A stretch of 19,086 nt of DNA from an uncultured Eubacteriales bacterium (GTDB lineage Bacteria; Bacillota; Clostridia; Oscillospirales; Butyricicoccaceae), in NCBI GenBank assembly GCA_910586105.1, contig CAJUGU010000032.1, positions 1 through 19,086 of the forward strand, written 5' to 3'. The notes under the pieces were generated by a model. It searched no databases, was not told the origin of the DNA, and saw nothing but the letters and a program-made list of their open reading frames with translations. Positions 1 to 6,391 of the stretch are shown piece after piece. The number at the start of each line of letters is the position of its first letter. Positions within the stretch are counted from its first letter, which is position 1. The position numbers were made by a program, and so were the translations under genes.

Positions 1-202
1 CTGCACGCTTGTTGGGGGTCTCGCCTCCGGTTTGGTCAGCGCTTCTGCCTTCGGCAGCGGTCGCCAGTGGCGGCCCGCGCCCCCAAGCACCGGACAACCC
101 GCTTTCGCCGTCAGTCGAATACGCCCGGCGTAGCTTTCTGCTCCCTGCGGTCGCTCGTTCCTGCACATCCACGCGGGAAATATCAGGTACGCTACTATTC
201 CA
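1..202. other. GC-rich structured non-coding stretch, possible mobile-element remnant
   Basis: No convincing coding frame is seen on either strand. The stretch has short perfect inverted repeats, such as CTGCC-TTC-GGCAG at 45-57 and CGCCA-G-TGGCG at 64-74. Its composition changes abruptly near position 200, where AT-rich sequence begins. Structured GC-rich leaders like this occur near mobilisation genes of clostridial integrative elements, but I cannot confirm that here. The mobile-element reading is inference from composition and from the unrecognised ORF that follows. Confidence 0.25.
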
Positions 203-231
203 TTGTCAGTTCTACTTCTGTAGAGTATGCT
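203..231 (+). promoter_or_regulatory. sigma-A-type promoter upstream of small ORF
   Basis: A -35 TTGTCA (203-208) and a -10 TATGCT (226-231) are separated by exactly 17 bp. Transcription would start near 238, about 33 nt before the TTG start proposed at 271. The -10 hexamer is identical to the one used for the traX-like gene downstream. Confidence 0.55.
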
Positions 232-270
232 TTTTACAGAGAAATAGGGAATATTTTTTGGGGCAATACC

Positions 271-603
271 TTGAAAGCAAATCATCATTCGCTTGCCCAT
301 AAAGTGCAGGCAAAGCCCAATAAAACCTATAAAGATTTGCGCCAAAAGCAAAAGGAAGGAATTGCAGACTGGATGTTTCATGCGGTCTGCGGGCATTATA
401 AAGCGTATGGGAAAATGCCGTCAGGAGATCCTGCTTTGACCATTACGACTCAAATATATGAGAAAATCAAATCCCTGGCTTTATGGGTTCCGTATGAAGA
501 GGTACGCCACGTTTTTCTTTCAAAGCACCCCCGCTATGAAATCCCAATTGCCGAGAACGGCATTCCGGAGGGGAAACCACCTAAAACAATCTACTCCGCC
601 TGA
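271..603 (+). CDS. small protein of unknown function (about 110 aa)
   Basis: I do not recognise this protein. The frame stays open upstream to a GTG at 67, but that part is GC-rich, low in coding character and lies before the promoter at 203-231. I therefore favour the TTG at 271, which has GGGG seven bases upstream. The product is basic, soluble-looking and without membrane segments or signal peptide. It has a Lys/Gln-rich N-terminal third and ends with a Pro/Lys-rich tail (EGKPPKTIYSA). Codon use is AT-richer than in the metabolic genes to the right, which suggests acquisition by transfer. It could be an accessory protein or the C-terminal fragment of a mobile-element gene. A hairpin followed by a T-rich run lies about 115 bases after the stop. 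Confidence 0.4.
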   Translation: MKANHHSLAHKVQAKPNKTYKDLRQKQKEGIADWMFHAVCGHYKAYGKMPSGDPALTITTQIYEKIKSLALWVPYEEVRHVFLSKHPRYEIPIAENGIPEGKPPKTIYSA

Positions 604-717
604 TACAAAGAAAAAAGGAAACAGCAACAAGATATGTCCTATTCCCACCAGTCCTGACACAACGACACAGGCTCAGGGAAGACCTGGATCGGACATCCTT
701 GGGCCTTGTTAAAGAGA

Positions 718-758
718 ACCGCAAAGCGCGCGGTATTTTATTAGCGCTTCGCGCTTTT
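718..758 (+). terminator. tandem small terminator hairpins after the first ORF
   Basis: The first hairpin is ACCGC (718-722), loop AAAGCGC, GCGGT (730-734), followed by ATTTTATT. A second small hairpin, AGCGC-TTC-GCGCT (743-755), is followed by TTT. Both stems have only five base pairs, so the efficiency of termination is uncertain. They separate the first ORF from the traX promoter. Confidence 0.45.
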
Positions 759-831
759 CCGATCAAGGTATTGCAGCCTAACCTTTAAAGTGTTGTAACC
801 TAACCTTAAAGGAATCTTAATCGAATCTTAA

Positions 832-860
832 TTGACAGTATCCAGCCGGGATGGTATGCT
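832..860 (+). promoter_or_regulatory. near-consensus promoter of the traX-like gene
   Basis: A perfect -35 TTGACA (832-837), a 17-bp spacer and a -10 TATGCT (855-860) are present. The transcription start would be near 867, giving a leader of about 20 nt that holds the ribosome binding site AGAAAGGAAG (868-876). Confidence 0.8.
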
Positions 861-887
861 TTCTGTAGAAAGGAAGTGCGTCCCCGT

Positions 888-1595
888 ATGACAATATTCC
901 AGCTCAAGCTCCTTGCTGCGGCGTTTATGCTGATCGACCACATCGGTATGTATTTTGACGGAACCCCCATCCTGCTCCGCCTGATTGGACGGCTTGCTTT
1001 CCCGCTGTTCCTTTTCTGTATGACACAGGGTTATCGCTACACCCGCAGCCGTAAAAAATACCTGCTCCGATTGTATGCCATGAACCTCGTAATGGTCTCG
1101 ATCATGTACCTTTGCGGCGCAGACTATGGCTACCATGATATCTTTATTACTCTGTTTTGGGTTGGGATCTTCATCAGCATTGTGGAGCTGTTTCAGCGTG
1201 ATATCCGCCTTGGCTGCGCCGCGTTCGGTGCGATCGCCGTATCGCAGCCCGTATTCCATCTCCTCATCCGCAGCATCCCAGCCCTGAATAGCCTGAGCGG
1301 GGACATCCTGTACGGCATTTTCCCCAATCCTTTGCACTGTGAATTTGGCATCGCTTATGTAGTGCTCGGCGTCGCAATGTATTTTTTCTGGCAGGATCCG
1401 GCACGGTTCTTCGCCTCTTTCCTGCTGCTTGCGCTGATCGAATTCTGCAATTCCGATCCACAGTGCCTGATCGCGCTGGCGCTCCCCCTCCTCCTGCGCT
1501 ATCACGGCGAAAAAGGCCCCGGGCTAAAATATTTCTTCTACCTGTTCTATCCGGCGCACACGCTGCTCCTGTTTTGGCTCTCCGTACATTTTTAA
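888..1595 (+). CDS. TraX family membrane protein
   Basis: The product (235 aa) is a polytopic inner-membrane protein of the TraX family. The founding member N-acetylates F pilin, but Firmicutes homologues are usually stand-alone and their substrate is unknown. Seen in the sequence: the N-terminal family signature LKLLAAAFMLIDHIGMYF, then about seven hydrophobic segments separated by short basic loops such as RYTRSRKKY. I chose ATG 888 because GTG 876 falls inside the GGAAG ribosome binding site. The gene has its own strong promoter and converges on a minus-strand gene. No conjugation genes are visible beside it, so a role in pilin modification is not supported. An acyltransferase-like role on a surface molecule is possible but unproven. 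Confidence 0.85.
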   Translation: MTIFQLKLLAAAFMLIDHIGMYFDGTPILLRLIGRLAFPLFLFCMTQGYRYTRSRKKYLLRLYAMNLVMVSIMYLCGADYGYHDIFITLFWVGIFISIVELFQRDIRLGCAAFGAIAVSQPVFHLLIRSIPALNSLSGDILYGIFPNPLHCEFGIAYVVLGVAMYFFWQDPARFFASFLLLALIEFCNSDPQCLIALALPLLLRYHGEKGPGLKYFFYLFYPAHTLLLFWLSVHF

Positions 1596-1620
1596 GCAGC
1601 GGCCCCGCGCCGAATGCGCG

Positions 1621-1644
1621 AAAAAGCAGCGCCGAAAGCGCTGC
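1621..1644 (-). terminator. intrinsic terminator of the DUF5655 gene
   Basis: A perfect stem GCAGCGC (1626-1632) / GCGCTGC (1638-1644) with loop CGAAA is followed on the minus strand by TTTTT (1625-1621). It sits between two convergent genes. The plus side lacks a real T-tract, so it should act mainly on the minus-strand transcript. Confidence 0.7.
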
Positions 1645-1673
1645 CTTCCGCAAGCCGGCAAAACTGCCCGCAA

Positions 1674-2036
1674 TCATTTCGCCGCAGAAAATGCATAAGC
1701 CTCCCGGAGCCATTCCATCAGCTCTTCGTCCAGATCCTGCGGCGAATGGACTGCAACATGATGCGTCCACCGCCCGCGCGCCGCTTCGGACGCGCAGAAG
1801 ATCCGCGGCGAATGTTTTTCATATCCCAGCCCGAAGGAGACGACCAGATGGTCGTCCCTTTTGCGTTTCGGCCGGCTCGCCAACGCGAAAATATACCGGT
1901 TCGCAAAGGAAACCTGCGTTTTCGTCGCCTTGATCCGCATTTCCGGGAACTGCTGAAGCAGCTGCGCTTCCAGCTGTGAATACAATTCCAGCGCTGCCGG
2001 TTTGCCGTCGAACAGAAATAATGCATCGATATCCAT
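1674..2036 (-). CDS. DUF5655-domain protein (120 aa)
   Basis: A small cytoplasmic protein resembling the DUF5655 family, whose function is unknown. Seen: N-terminal MDIDALFLFDGKPAALELYS, a central basic stretch with KATKTQVSFANR, then a conserved-looking C-terminus with WTHHVAVHSPQDLDEELMEW and an aromatic/Ala tail. The frame is open further upstream to 2150, but that extension runs through a terminator hairpin and overlaps iolE. ATG 2036 has GGGAGGGG eight bases upstream, so I chose it. It lies downstream of iolE on the same strand, separated by a terminator, and is therefore probably its own unit. Related domains occur alone or fused to DNA-binding modules, and no such fusion is seen here. 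Family assignment is by pattern recognition only. Confidence 0.7.
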   Translation of the reverse strand: MDIDALFLFDGKPAALELYSQLEAQLLQQFPEMRIKATKTQVSFANRYIFALASRPKRKRDDHLVVSFGLGYEKHSPRIFCASEAARGRWTHHVAVHSPQDLDEELMEWLREAYAFSAAK

Positions 2037-2070
2037 ACCGCACCCCTCCCTTCTGAAAAAGCTGTCAAAA

Positions 2071-2099
2071 AGGCATGGGGCGTCCAAAATGGACGCCCC
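2071..2099 (-). terminator. terminator hairpin downstream of iolE
   Basis: A perfect 9-bp stem GGGGCGTCC (2077-2085) / GGACGCCCC (2091-2099) with a 5-nt AT loop lies just after the iolE stop on the minus strand. The T-run (TTTTT) begins five bases after the stem, so it is a slightly imperfect intrinsic terminator. Confidence 0.65.
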
Positions 2100-2146
2100 A
2101 GAGCCAACGCGCCGCAGCGCGCTACGATATCGGGAAACCTTCCGGA

Positions 2147-3073
2147 TCACTTCAGGACGACTTCGCCGCCCAAACCGGTGTGCTTGGTGATGTACTCGCG
2201 GCCCATCTTCGCGTACTCGAACGGGTTCGCAACCGCCGGATCCTGTTCTGCTTCGACCATGATCCAGCCTTCGTAGCCAGCCTTGTCAAGGATCTCAAAA
2301 ACGGAATCGAAGTCTACGCAGCCGTCCGGGTCGCCCGGTACGGTGAACGCGCCGCTACGGACTGCCTTCAGGAAGGACCAGTCTTCCGCCTTGACCTTCT
2401 CAACGATCGGCATACGCATGTTCTTCAGATGGACGTGGCCGACGCGGTCGGCGAACTTGCCCAGCACGTCTACCGGATCCTCGCCCGCAAAGGTAAAGTG
2501 ACCGGTGTCGAAGCACAGGAACACATATTTCGGGTCGGTGTTCTCCATCAGGCGGATGGTCTCCTCAACGGTCTGTACCACGGTGCCCATGTGATGATGG
2601 AAGCAGGACTTGATGCCGTACTTCTCGAGCGAGAGCTTGCCGAGCTTGTTGAGGCCGTCGCACAGGCGCGCCCACTCCTCGTCGTTCATGATGCGCTTGT
2701 CCTTGAGGACACGCTTGTCCAGCATCCCCTGGATCGAGCCGGACTGCTCGGAAATGTTGATCGCGGACGCGCCGACATAGGACAGGTATTCCAGTTCCTT
2801 CACGAACTCGGCCTCGACCTCTTCATACGGCTTGTCCACCAAAAAGGACGAGAACCAGCGGGACGCGATCGTCAGGTTGCGCGCGTCGAGCATGTGCTTG
2901 AGGACTTCGCGGTCCTCCGGATACTTGTGCCCGACCTCGCACCCGTCGAAGCCAGCCAGCTTCATTTCGGAAACGCACTGCTGGAAGGTGTTCTCGTCGC
3001 CGAGATCCCACATGTCGTCATTCGACCAGCCGATCGGGCAGATGCCCAGCTTTACCTTTTTCGGATCTAACAT
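2147..3073 (-). CDS. iolE: myo-inosose-2 dehydratase (IolE)
   Basis: IolE removes water from scyllo-inosose (2-keto-myo-inositol) to give 3D-(3,5/4)-trihydroxycyclohexane-1,2-dione, the second step of cytoplasmic inositol breakdown. The 308 aa match the family length (about 300). Seen: the N-terminal signature GICPIGWSNDDMWDLG, then FDGCEVGHKYP. The TIM-barrel metal-site motifs are FHHHMGTVVQTVEE, FLCFDTGHFTFAGEDP, VGHVHLKNMR and the C-terminal VEAEQDP. The start is fixed by AGGAGG nine bases before ATG 3073. It has its own promoter and is separated from the malic enzyme gene upstream. No iolB, iolC, iolD or iolJ lies next to it, unlike classical iol operons. A related ketose-type dehydratase or epimerase is possible, but the N-terminal signature favours IolE. 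Confidence 0.9.
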   Translation of the reverse strand: MLDPKKVKLGICPIGWSNDDMWDLGDENTFQQCVSEMKLAGFDGCEVGHKYPEDREVLKHMLDARNLTIASRWFSSFLVDKPYEEVEAEFVKELEYLSYVGASAINISEQSGSIQGMLDKRVLKDKRIMNDEEWARLCDGLNKLGKLSLEKYGIKSCFHHHMGTVVQTVEETIRLMENTDPKYVFLCFDTGHFTFAGEDPVDVLGKFADRVGHVHLKNMRMPIVEKVKAEDWSFLKAVRSGAFTVPGDPDGCVDFDSVFEILDKAGYEGWIMVEAEQDPAVANPFEYAKMGREYITKHTGLGGEVVLK

Positions 3074-3144
3074 TCTTGATAACCTCCTGAAATTCTTCTC
3101 GCCGCCGGCTGCGCGTGGAGATCCGGCGGTAATCTCTACCTACT

Positions 3145-3173
3145 ATTGTATAAGATATGCACCATAAAGTCAA
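3145..3173 (-). promoter_or_regulatory. promoter of iolE
   Basis: Read on the minus strand: -35 TTGACT (3173-3168), a 17-bp spacer, and -10 TACAAT (3150-3145). An overlapping TATACA is shifted by two bases. The predicted start near 3138 leaves a leader of about 65 nt before the iolE ATG. Confidence 0.75.
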
Positions 3174-3220
3174 ACATATTTTGATGATTTTCAGGGGATT
3201 TTTCGGTAAAATTGCACAAT

Positions 3221-3243
3221 GCACGCAGCCGTTAAATGCGTGC
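3221..3243 (-). terminator. weak terminator hairpin at the end of the malic enzyme gene
   Basis: GCACGCA (3221-3227) and TGCGTGC (3237-3243) form a 7-bp stem whose loop contains the stop codon of the malic enzyme gene. On the minus strand the stem is followed by ATTGTGCAATTTT, a poor T-tract. Termination may be partial, allowing read-through into iolE. Confidence 0.35.
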
Positions 3244-4404
3244 CACCCCAGAAGTGCGTGCAGCCTCGGCAACAGCCGCCGCGACGGCGTGGATCACCTG
3301 CGGATCGAACGCCATCGGAAGGATGTGTTCGGGGGTCAGTTCGCCGTCCGGCACACAGCCTGCGATCGCGCGCGCTGCGGCCAGCTTCATCTCTTCGTTG
3401 ATATCGCTTGCGCGCACATCGAGCGCCCCCCGGAAAATACCCGGGAACGCGAGCACGTTGTTAATCTGGTTCGGATAGTCGGAGCGCCCGGTGCCGACGA
3501 CCGCCGCGCCGCCCTTTTTCGCGTCCTCGGGCCAGATCTCCGGAATGGGGTTTGCCATCGCGAAGACCATCGGGTCCTTCGCCATGCGCGAAACCATTTC
3601 GGCGGTCATGACCTGCGGCGCAGACATACCGAAGAAAACGTCCGCCCCTTCGAGCGCGTCGGCCAGCGTACCGGTCCGATGGGCGCGGTTGGTCAGGCGC
3701 GCCATTTCCGCCTGCGCTGGGTTCAGCCGTTCGTCGCCTTCGCAGACAATGCCGAACCGTTCGACCATTGTGATATCCTGCACGCCAAGGAACATCAGGA
3801 AACGCGTGACCGCGATCGCCGCCGCGCCGCAACCGTTGACTACCATTTTCAGCTCGCCGACCTGCCGCCCGGTCAGACGGCAGGCGTTCAGCAGCGCCGC
3901 GCCGCAGCAGACGGCGGTGCCGTGCTGGTCGTCGTGGAAGACCGGGATATCACAGACCGCTTTCAGCCGCCGTTCGATTTCAAAGCAGCGTGGAGCGGAA
4001 ATATCCTCAAGGTTGATGCCGCCGAACGATCCGGAGATCAATTCCACCGTGCGGACGATCTCGTCCACATCTTTGCTCTTAACGCAGAGCGGGAAGGCGT
4101 CGACATCGGCAAACGCCTTGAACAGCGCGCACTTGCCCTCCATGACTGGCATGCCCGCTTCGGGGCCGATGTCGCCCAGCCCAAGCACCGCCGTGCCGTC
4201 GGTGATCACCGCGACCAGATTGTGGCGGCGGGTGTATTTGTAGCTCAGCGAGACGTCGTCCTTGATCTTCAGGCAAGGTTCCGCCACGCCGGGGGTGTAG
4301 GCGACCGAAAGGTCGTCGCGGGAATTGACTTCACAGCGCGCGACCACCTCGATCTTGCCGCCCCACTGCTCGTGCGCCTGCAATGCGCGTTCTTTGAGAT
4401 CCAT
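3232..4404 (-). CDS. NAD-type malic enzyme (oxaloacetate-decarboxylating malate dehydrogenase)
   Basis: The enzyme oxidatively decarboxylates malate to pyruvate and CO2 with NAD(P)+ and a divalent metal in the cytoplasm. The 390 aa correspond to the short bacterial form without a phosphotransacetylase domain. Seen: start MDLKERALQAHEQWGGKIEV, the catalytic-tyrosine region SVAYTPGVAEPCL, the Lys region MEGKCALFKAFADVDAFPL, metal-site GGINLEDISAPRCFEIE, PVFHDDQHGTAV, a nucleotide-binding VVNGCGAAAIAV and ANPIPEIWPEDA. ATG 4404 is preceded by GGAGG ten bases upstream. An upstream in-frame ATG exists, but its extension is not family-like. Cofactor preference cannot be read with certainty. It stands upstream of iolE and could feed pyruvate metabolism, but a functional link to inositol use is only positional. 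Confidence 0.93.
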   Translation of the reverse strand: MDLKERALQAHEQWGGKIEVVARCEVNSRDDLSVAYTPGVAEPCLKIKDDVSLSYKYTRRHNLVAVITDGTAVLGLGDIGPEAGMPVMEGKCALFKAFADVDAFPLCVKSKDVDEIVRTVELISGSFGGINLEDISAPRCFEIERRLKAVCDIPVFHDDQHGTAVCCGAALLNACRLTGRQVGELKMVVNGCGAAAIAVTRFLMFLGVQDITMVERFGIVCEGDERLNPAQAEMARLTNRAHRTGTLADALEGADVFFGMSAPQVMTAEMVSRMAKDPMVFAMANPIPEIWPEDAKKGGAAVVGTGRSDYPNQINNVLAFPGIFRGALDVRASDINEEMKLAAARAIAGCVPDGELTPEHILPMAFDPQVIHAVAAAVAEAARTSGVARI

Positions 4405-4443
4405 TTTTGAAATACCTCCATGACTAATATTCAACATGCATCC

Positions 4444-4449
4444 ATTATA
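4444..4449 (-). promoter_or_regulatory. extended -10 promoter of the malic enzyme gene
   Basis: On the minus strand a consensus TATAAT (4449-4444) is preceded by TG one base upstream (TGGTATAAT), an extended -10. No good -35 hexamer is found at 16-18 bp, which is common for extended -10 promoters. The start near 4437 leaves a leader of about 33 nt. Confidence 0.6.
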
Positions 4450-4663
4450 CCATATCAATGGGCAGGAAAGGAACCCTTTCCGCCGTATTTTACATCGCTG
4501 TCGCTCCGGAATCTCCCAAATACCCAAAACACGGACAGGGATTTCGGTTTAGGCAAAAACATAAGCAAAAAACGCCTGTGCGACCGCAGAAAAAGCCGAA
4601 AAACGTTTTTGGGAAAAATTGAAAATTTAAACAAATTAAATGCAAAAAAGACGCCGAAACGTA

Positions 4664-4669
4664 TATAAT
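4664..4669 (+). promoter_or_regulatory. -10 element of the small membrane protein gene
   Basis: A consensus TATAAT is present, but the -35 region at 4641-4646 (TGCAAA) matches poorly. It is the only promoter-like element upstream of the 4726 gene. Confidence 0.4.
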
Positions 4670-4725
4670 GGAATTAAGCCAAAGTCCCGAACGCGAAAAG
4701 GAGGTTCCCTAAACTTTAATTTACA

Positions 4726-5040
4726 ATGGACTGGAATAGTTCATGGATCATAAACGGCGGGTTCGCATTGATTTTCGGCATTTGTAATTTGATTTTCACG
4801 ATGCGATCCAACCGTATTTCCTCGGTCATATTGATGTTCCGAAGTTTAGCGTTTGGAATGTTTTCCGTTCTGGGGGAATATCAAACGGTAAATTCATGGA
4901 TACCGTATGGCGAACTTTCGTTTGCCACGAATATCGTGCCAAATATAGTCAAGATTCTTGAATTGGATATCGCTGCGCTCGTCTTCCTGAATCTTTTCAG
5001 CCTGATCATTGGTTTGCGGAAAAATTCCCGGCGTTTCTGA
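4726..5040 (+). CDS. small predicted membrane protein (104 aa), unknown function
   Basis: I do not recognise a family. The protein appears to have three hydrophobic segments: roughly residues 7-26 (WIINGGFALIFGICNLIF), 31-51 (around VILMFRSLAFGMFSVLG) and 73-97 (around LDIAALVFLNLFSLIIGL). Its tail is basic (RKNSRRF), suggesting a cytoplasmic C-terminus. The only usable start is ATG 4726, because an in-frame stop lies at 4717. The clear AAGGAGG (4698-4704) is 21 bases from the ATG, far beyond the usual 5-10, so translation may depend on mRNA folding or be weak. The gene is AT-rich compared with its neighbours and ends before a strong bidirectional terminator. It stands alone between two minus-strand units. 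Confidence 0.6.
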   Translation: MDWNSSWIINGGFALIFGICNLIFTMRSNRISSVILMFRSLAFGMFSVLGEYQTVNSWIPYGELSFATNIVPNIVKILELDIAALVFLNLFSLIIGLRKNSRRF

Positions 5041-5387
5041 ATCCGACCATTGCGGTTTATACCGCCTTGCGGCATTGATTTGATTTTGCGCGTCTTTCAG
5101 GACGCGGGGATAGATACCGTGTGTTTTTTCGTTCCCGCCGCGTTGAAAGACGCTTGTACCAGAAAAAGCCTCCGTCGAAATTTCGGCGGAGGCTTTTGGT
5201 ATGTTTGCAGTTCAAACGTACCGAAAACGGAACCTGCTGAAAGGTTGGCTCTTCGAGCGGAAGCGCTTCCATGGCAAAGGCTCAGCCGGCCGCAGCGGTT
5301 TGAAACTGGCGCCTGCTCCCGCAGCGGCATCCGCTCCGGCAAGCTGTAAAGGGTTTCCCCAGACAGCCCTTGTTTCCGGCGCGCGGC
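5041..5387. other. convergent intergenic region with terminator and palindrome
   Basis: It holds the bidirectional terminator at 5164-5197. It also has a perfect 12-bp palindrome GGAAGCGCTTCC (5259-5270) resembling a catabolite-responsive element (two mismatches), though it lies downstream of the transporter operon rather than at a promoter. No coding sequence is supported. Confidence 0.5.
5164..5197. terminator. strong bidirectional intrinsic terminator
   Basis: Arms GCCTCCGTCGAAA and TTTCGGCGGAGGC (5168-5193) form a 13-bp stem with a single T-G wobble and no unpaired loop bases in the linear palindrome. It is flanked by AAAAA on the left and TTTT on the right. It can terminate both the small membrane protein transcript (+) and the transporter operon (-). 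Confidence 0.85.
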
Positions 5388-6371
5388 TCAGGCCCGCTTT
5401 GCGTTCTTCCGCATATCGAGCACAACCGACCCGATAATGATCAGGCCCTTGACGATATTGGTCATGTTATCGTCGACCTTCAGCATAACGAGTCCGTTAT
5501 TGATCACACCCAGGATCAGGATACCGGCCAGCACGCCAGACGCACGGCAGATACCGCCCGTATGAGAGGTGCCGCCGACGGTCGCCGCCGCGATCGCGTC
5601 CAACTCATAGTTCAAGCCGGAGTTTGCCGGATCTGCCGAACCGGCGCGCCCGGCCAGCAGCATACCGGCGACCGCCGCGCAGACCGAACACCACGTATAA
5701 ACGAGGATCAGGTTCTTTTCGACATTGATGCCCGCGACGCGCGCCGCCTGATCGTTGCCGCCGATGGCGTAAACGTTCTTGCCAAACCGGGTCTGTGTCA
5801 GCAGGAACGCGGCCAGGATGAACATGATCGCGAAGACGAGGATGATGACCGGGAAACTGCCGATCTTCCCGGAACCGGGATAACGGAAGCTGTTCGATAG
5901 GTTGGAGACCGGACGGTTGGTGAAAATCTTTGCCGCCGCACGGCAGATCAGCTGCCCGCCCAGCGTTGCGATGAAGGCCGGGATCTTGGTGTAGGCGATG
6001 ATCGCGCCATAGATCGCGCCGATCGCCGCGCCCAGCGCAAGGCCGATCAGGAACACGACCGGCGCAGGCAACGGGCCGACGCCCGGGAGCACGGCGTTTG
6101 CATAATCGGACGGCTGCACGAGCGCCGCGGTGATGCAGGCGATCAGTCCGGCGGACGAGCCGATGGTCAGGTCAATGCCCCGGGACAGGATCGCGAACAT
6201 GACGCCGAACGCCATGATGCCCTTCACGGCTTCGCCCGAAAGCAGCGTCAGCAGGTTCGTGACCGAGAAAAAGCTGGGCTGCGCGATGCTCATGACCACG
6301 ATCAAAATGAGGAGGACGACCCAGATAAAATTCTGGGAAATGAATTTTTTACTGTCAAATGTTTTATTCAT
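5388..6371 (-). CDS. CUT2-type sugar ABC transporter permease (RbsC-like)
   Basis: The membrane-spanning subunit of a ribose/inositol-class ABC importer (BPD_transp_2 family). At 327 aa with about nine hydrophobic segments it fits the family length. Seen: N-terminal QNFIWVVLLILIVVMSIAQP, the family motif around FAILSRGIDLTIGSSAGL, AYTKIPAFIATLGG, GKNVYAIGGNDQAARVAGI (the loop that contacts the ATPase) and LDAIAAATVGGTSHTGGI. It is the last gene of the operon, 20 bases after the ATPase gene, with a weak ribosome binding site (GGGG), so translation may be coupled. Substrate cannot be read from the permease. Linkage to iolE and inositol-type enzymes nearby makes a cyclitol or related polyol a reasonable inference. 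Confidence 0.92.
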   Translation of the reverse strand: MNKTFDSKKFISQNFIWVVLLILIVVMSIAQPSFFSVTNLLTLLSGEAVKGIMAFGVMFAILSRGIDLTIGSSAGLIACITAALVQPSDYANAVLPGVGPLPAPVVFLIGLALGAAIGAIYGAIIAYTKIPAFIATLGGQLICRAAAKIFTNRPVSNLSNSFRYPGSGKIGSFPVIILVFAIMFILAAFLLTQTRFGKNVYAIGGNDQAARVAGINVEKNLILVYTWCSVCAAVAGMLLAGRAGSADPANSGLNYELDAIAAATVGGTSHTGGICRASGVLAGILILGVINNGLVMLKVDDNMTNIVKGLIIIGSVVLDMRKNAKRA

Positions 6372-6391
6372 AGTTACCCCGCTTTCTTATC

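Larger units (their letters stand above)
4405..4725. other. divergent intergenic region between malic enzyme and small membrane protein genes
   Basis: This AT-rich stretch holds the malic enzyme promoter at its left end and a TATAAT (4664-4669) for the rightward gene. Between them lies a perfect 12-bp palindrome AAAAACGTTTTT (4599-4610), flanked by CCG and GGG. The palindrome has a central CG, as LacI/CcpA-type operators do, but it could equally be a chance A/T-run dyad. No ORF or RNA gene is supported. Confidence 0.5.

Noticed and set aside
67..270. N-terminal extension of the first ORF from GTG 67
   Set aside because: It crosses GC-rich structured DNA and the promoter at 203-231, and has no ribosome binding site.
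828..1505. 225-codon frame on the minus strand
   Set aside because: Lies opposite the TraX gene. Its product has no family features and no ribosome binding site.
2075..3070. 331-codon plus-strand frame opposite iolE
   Set aside because: A mirror frame of a GC-rich gene; iolE on the other strand has clear motifs and start signals.
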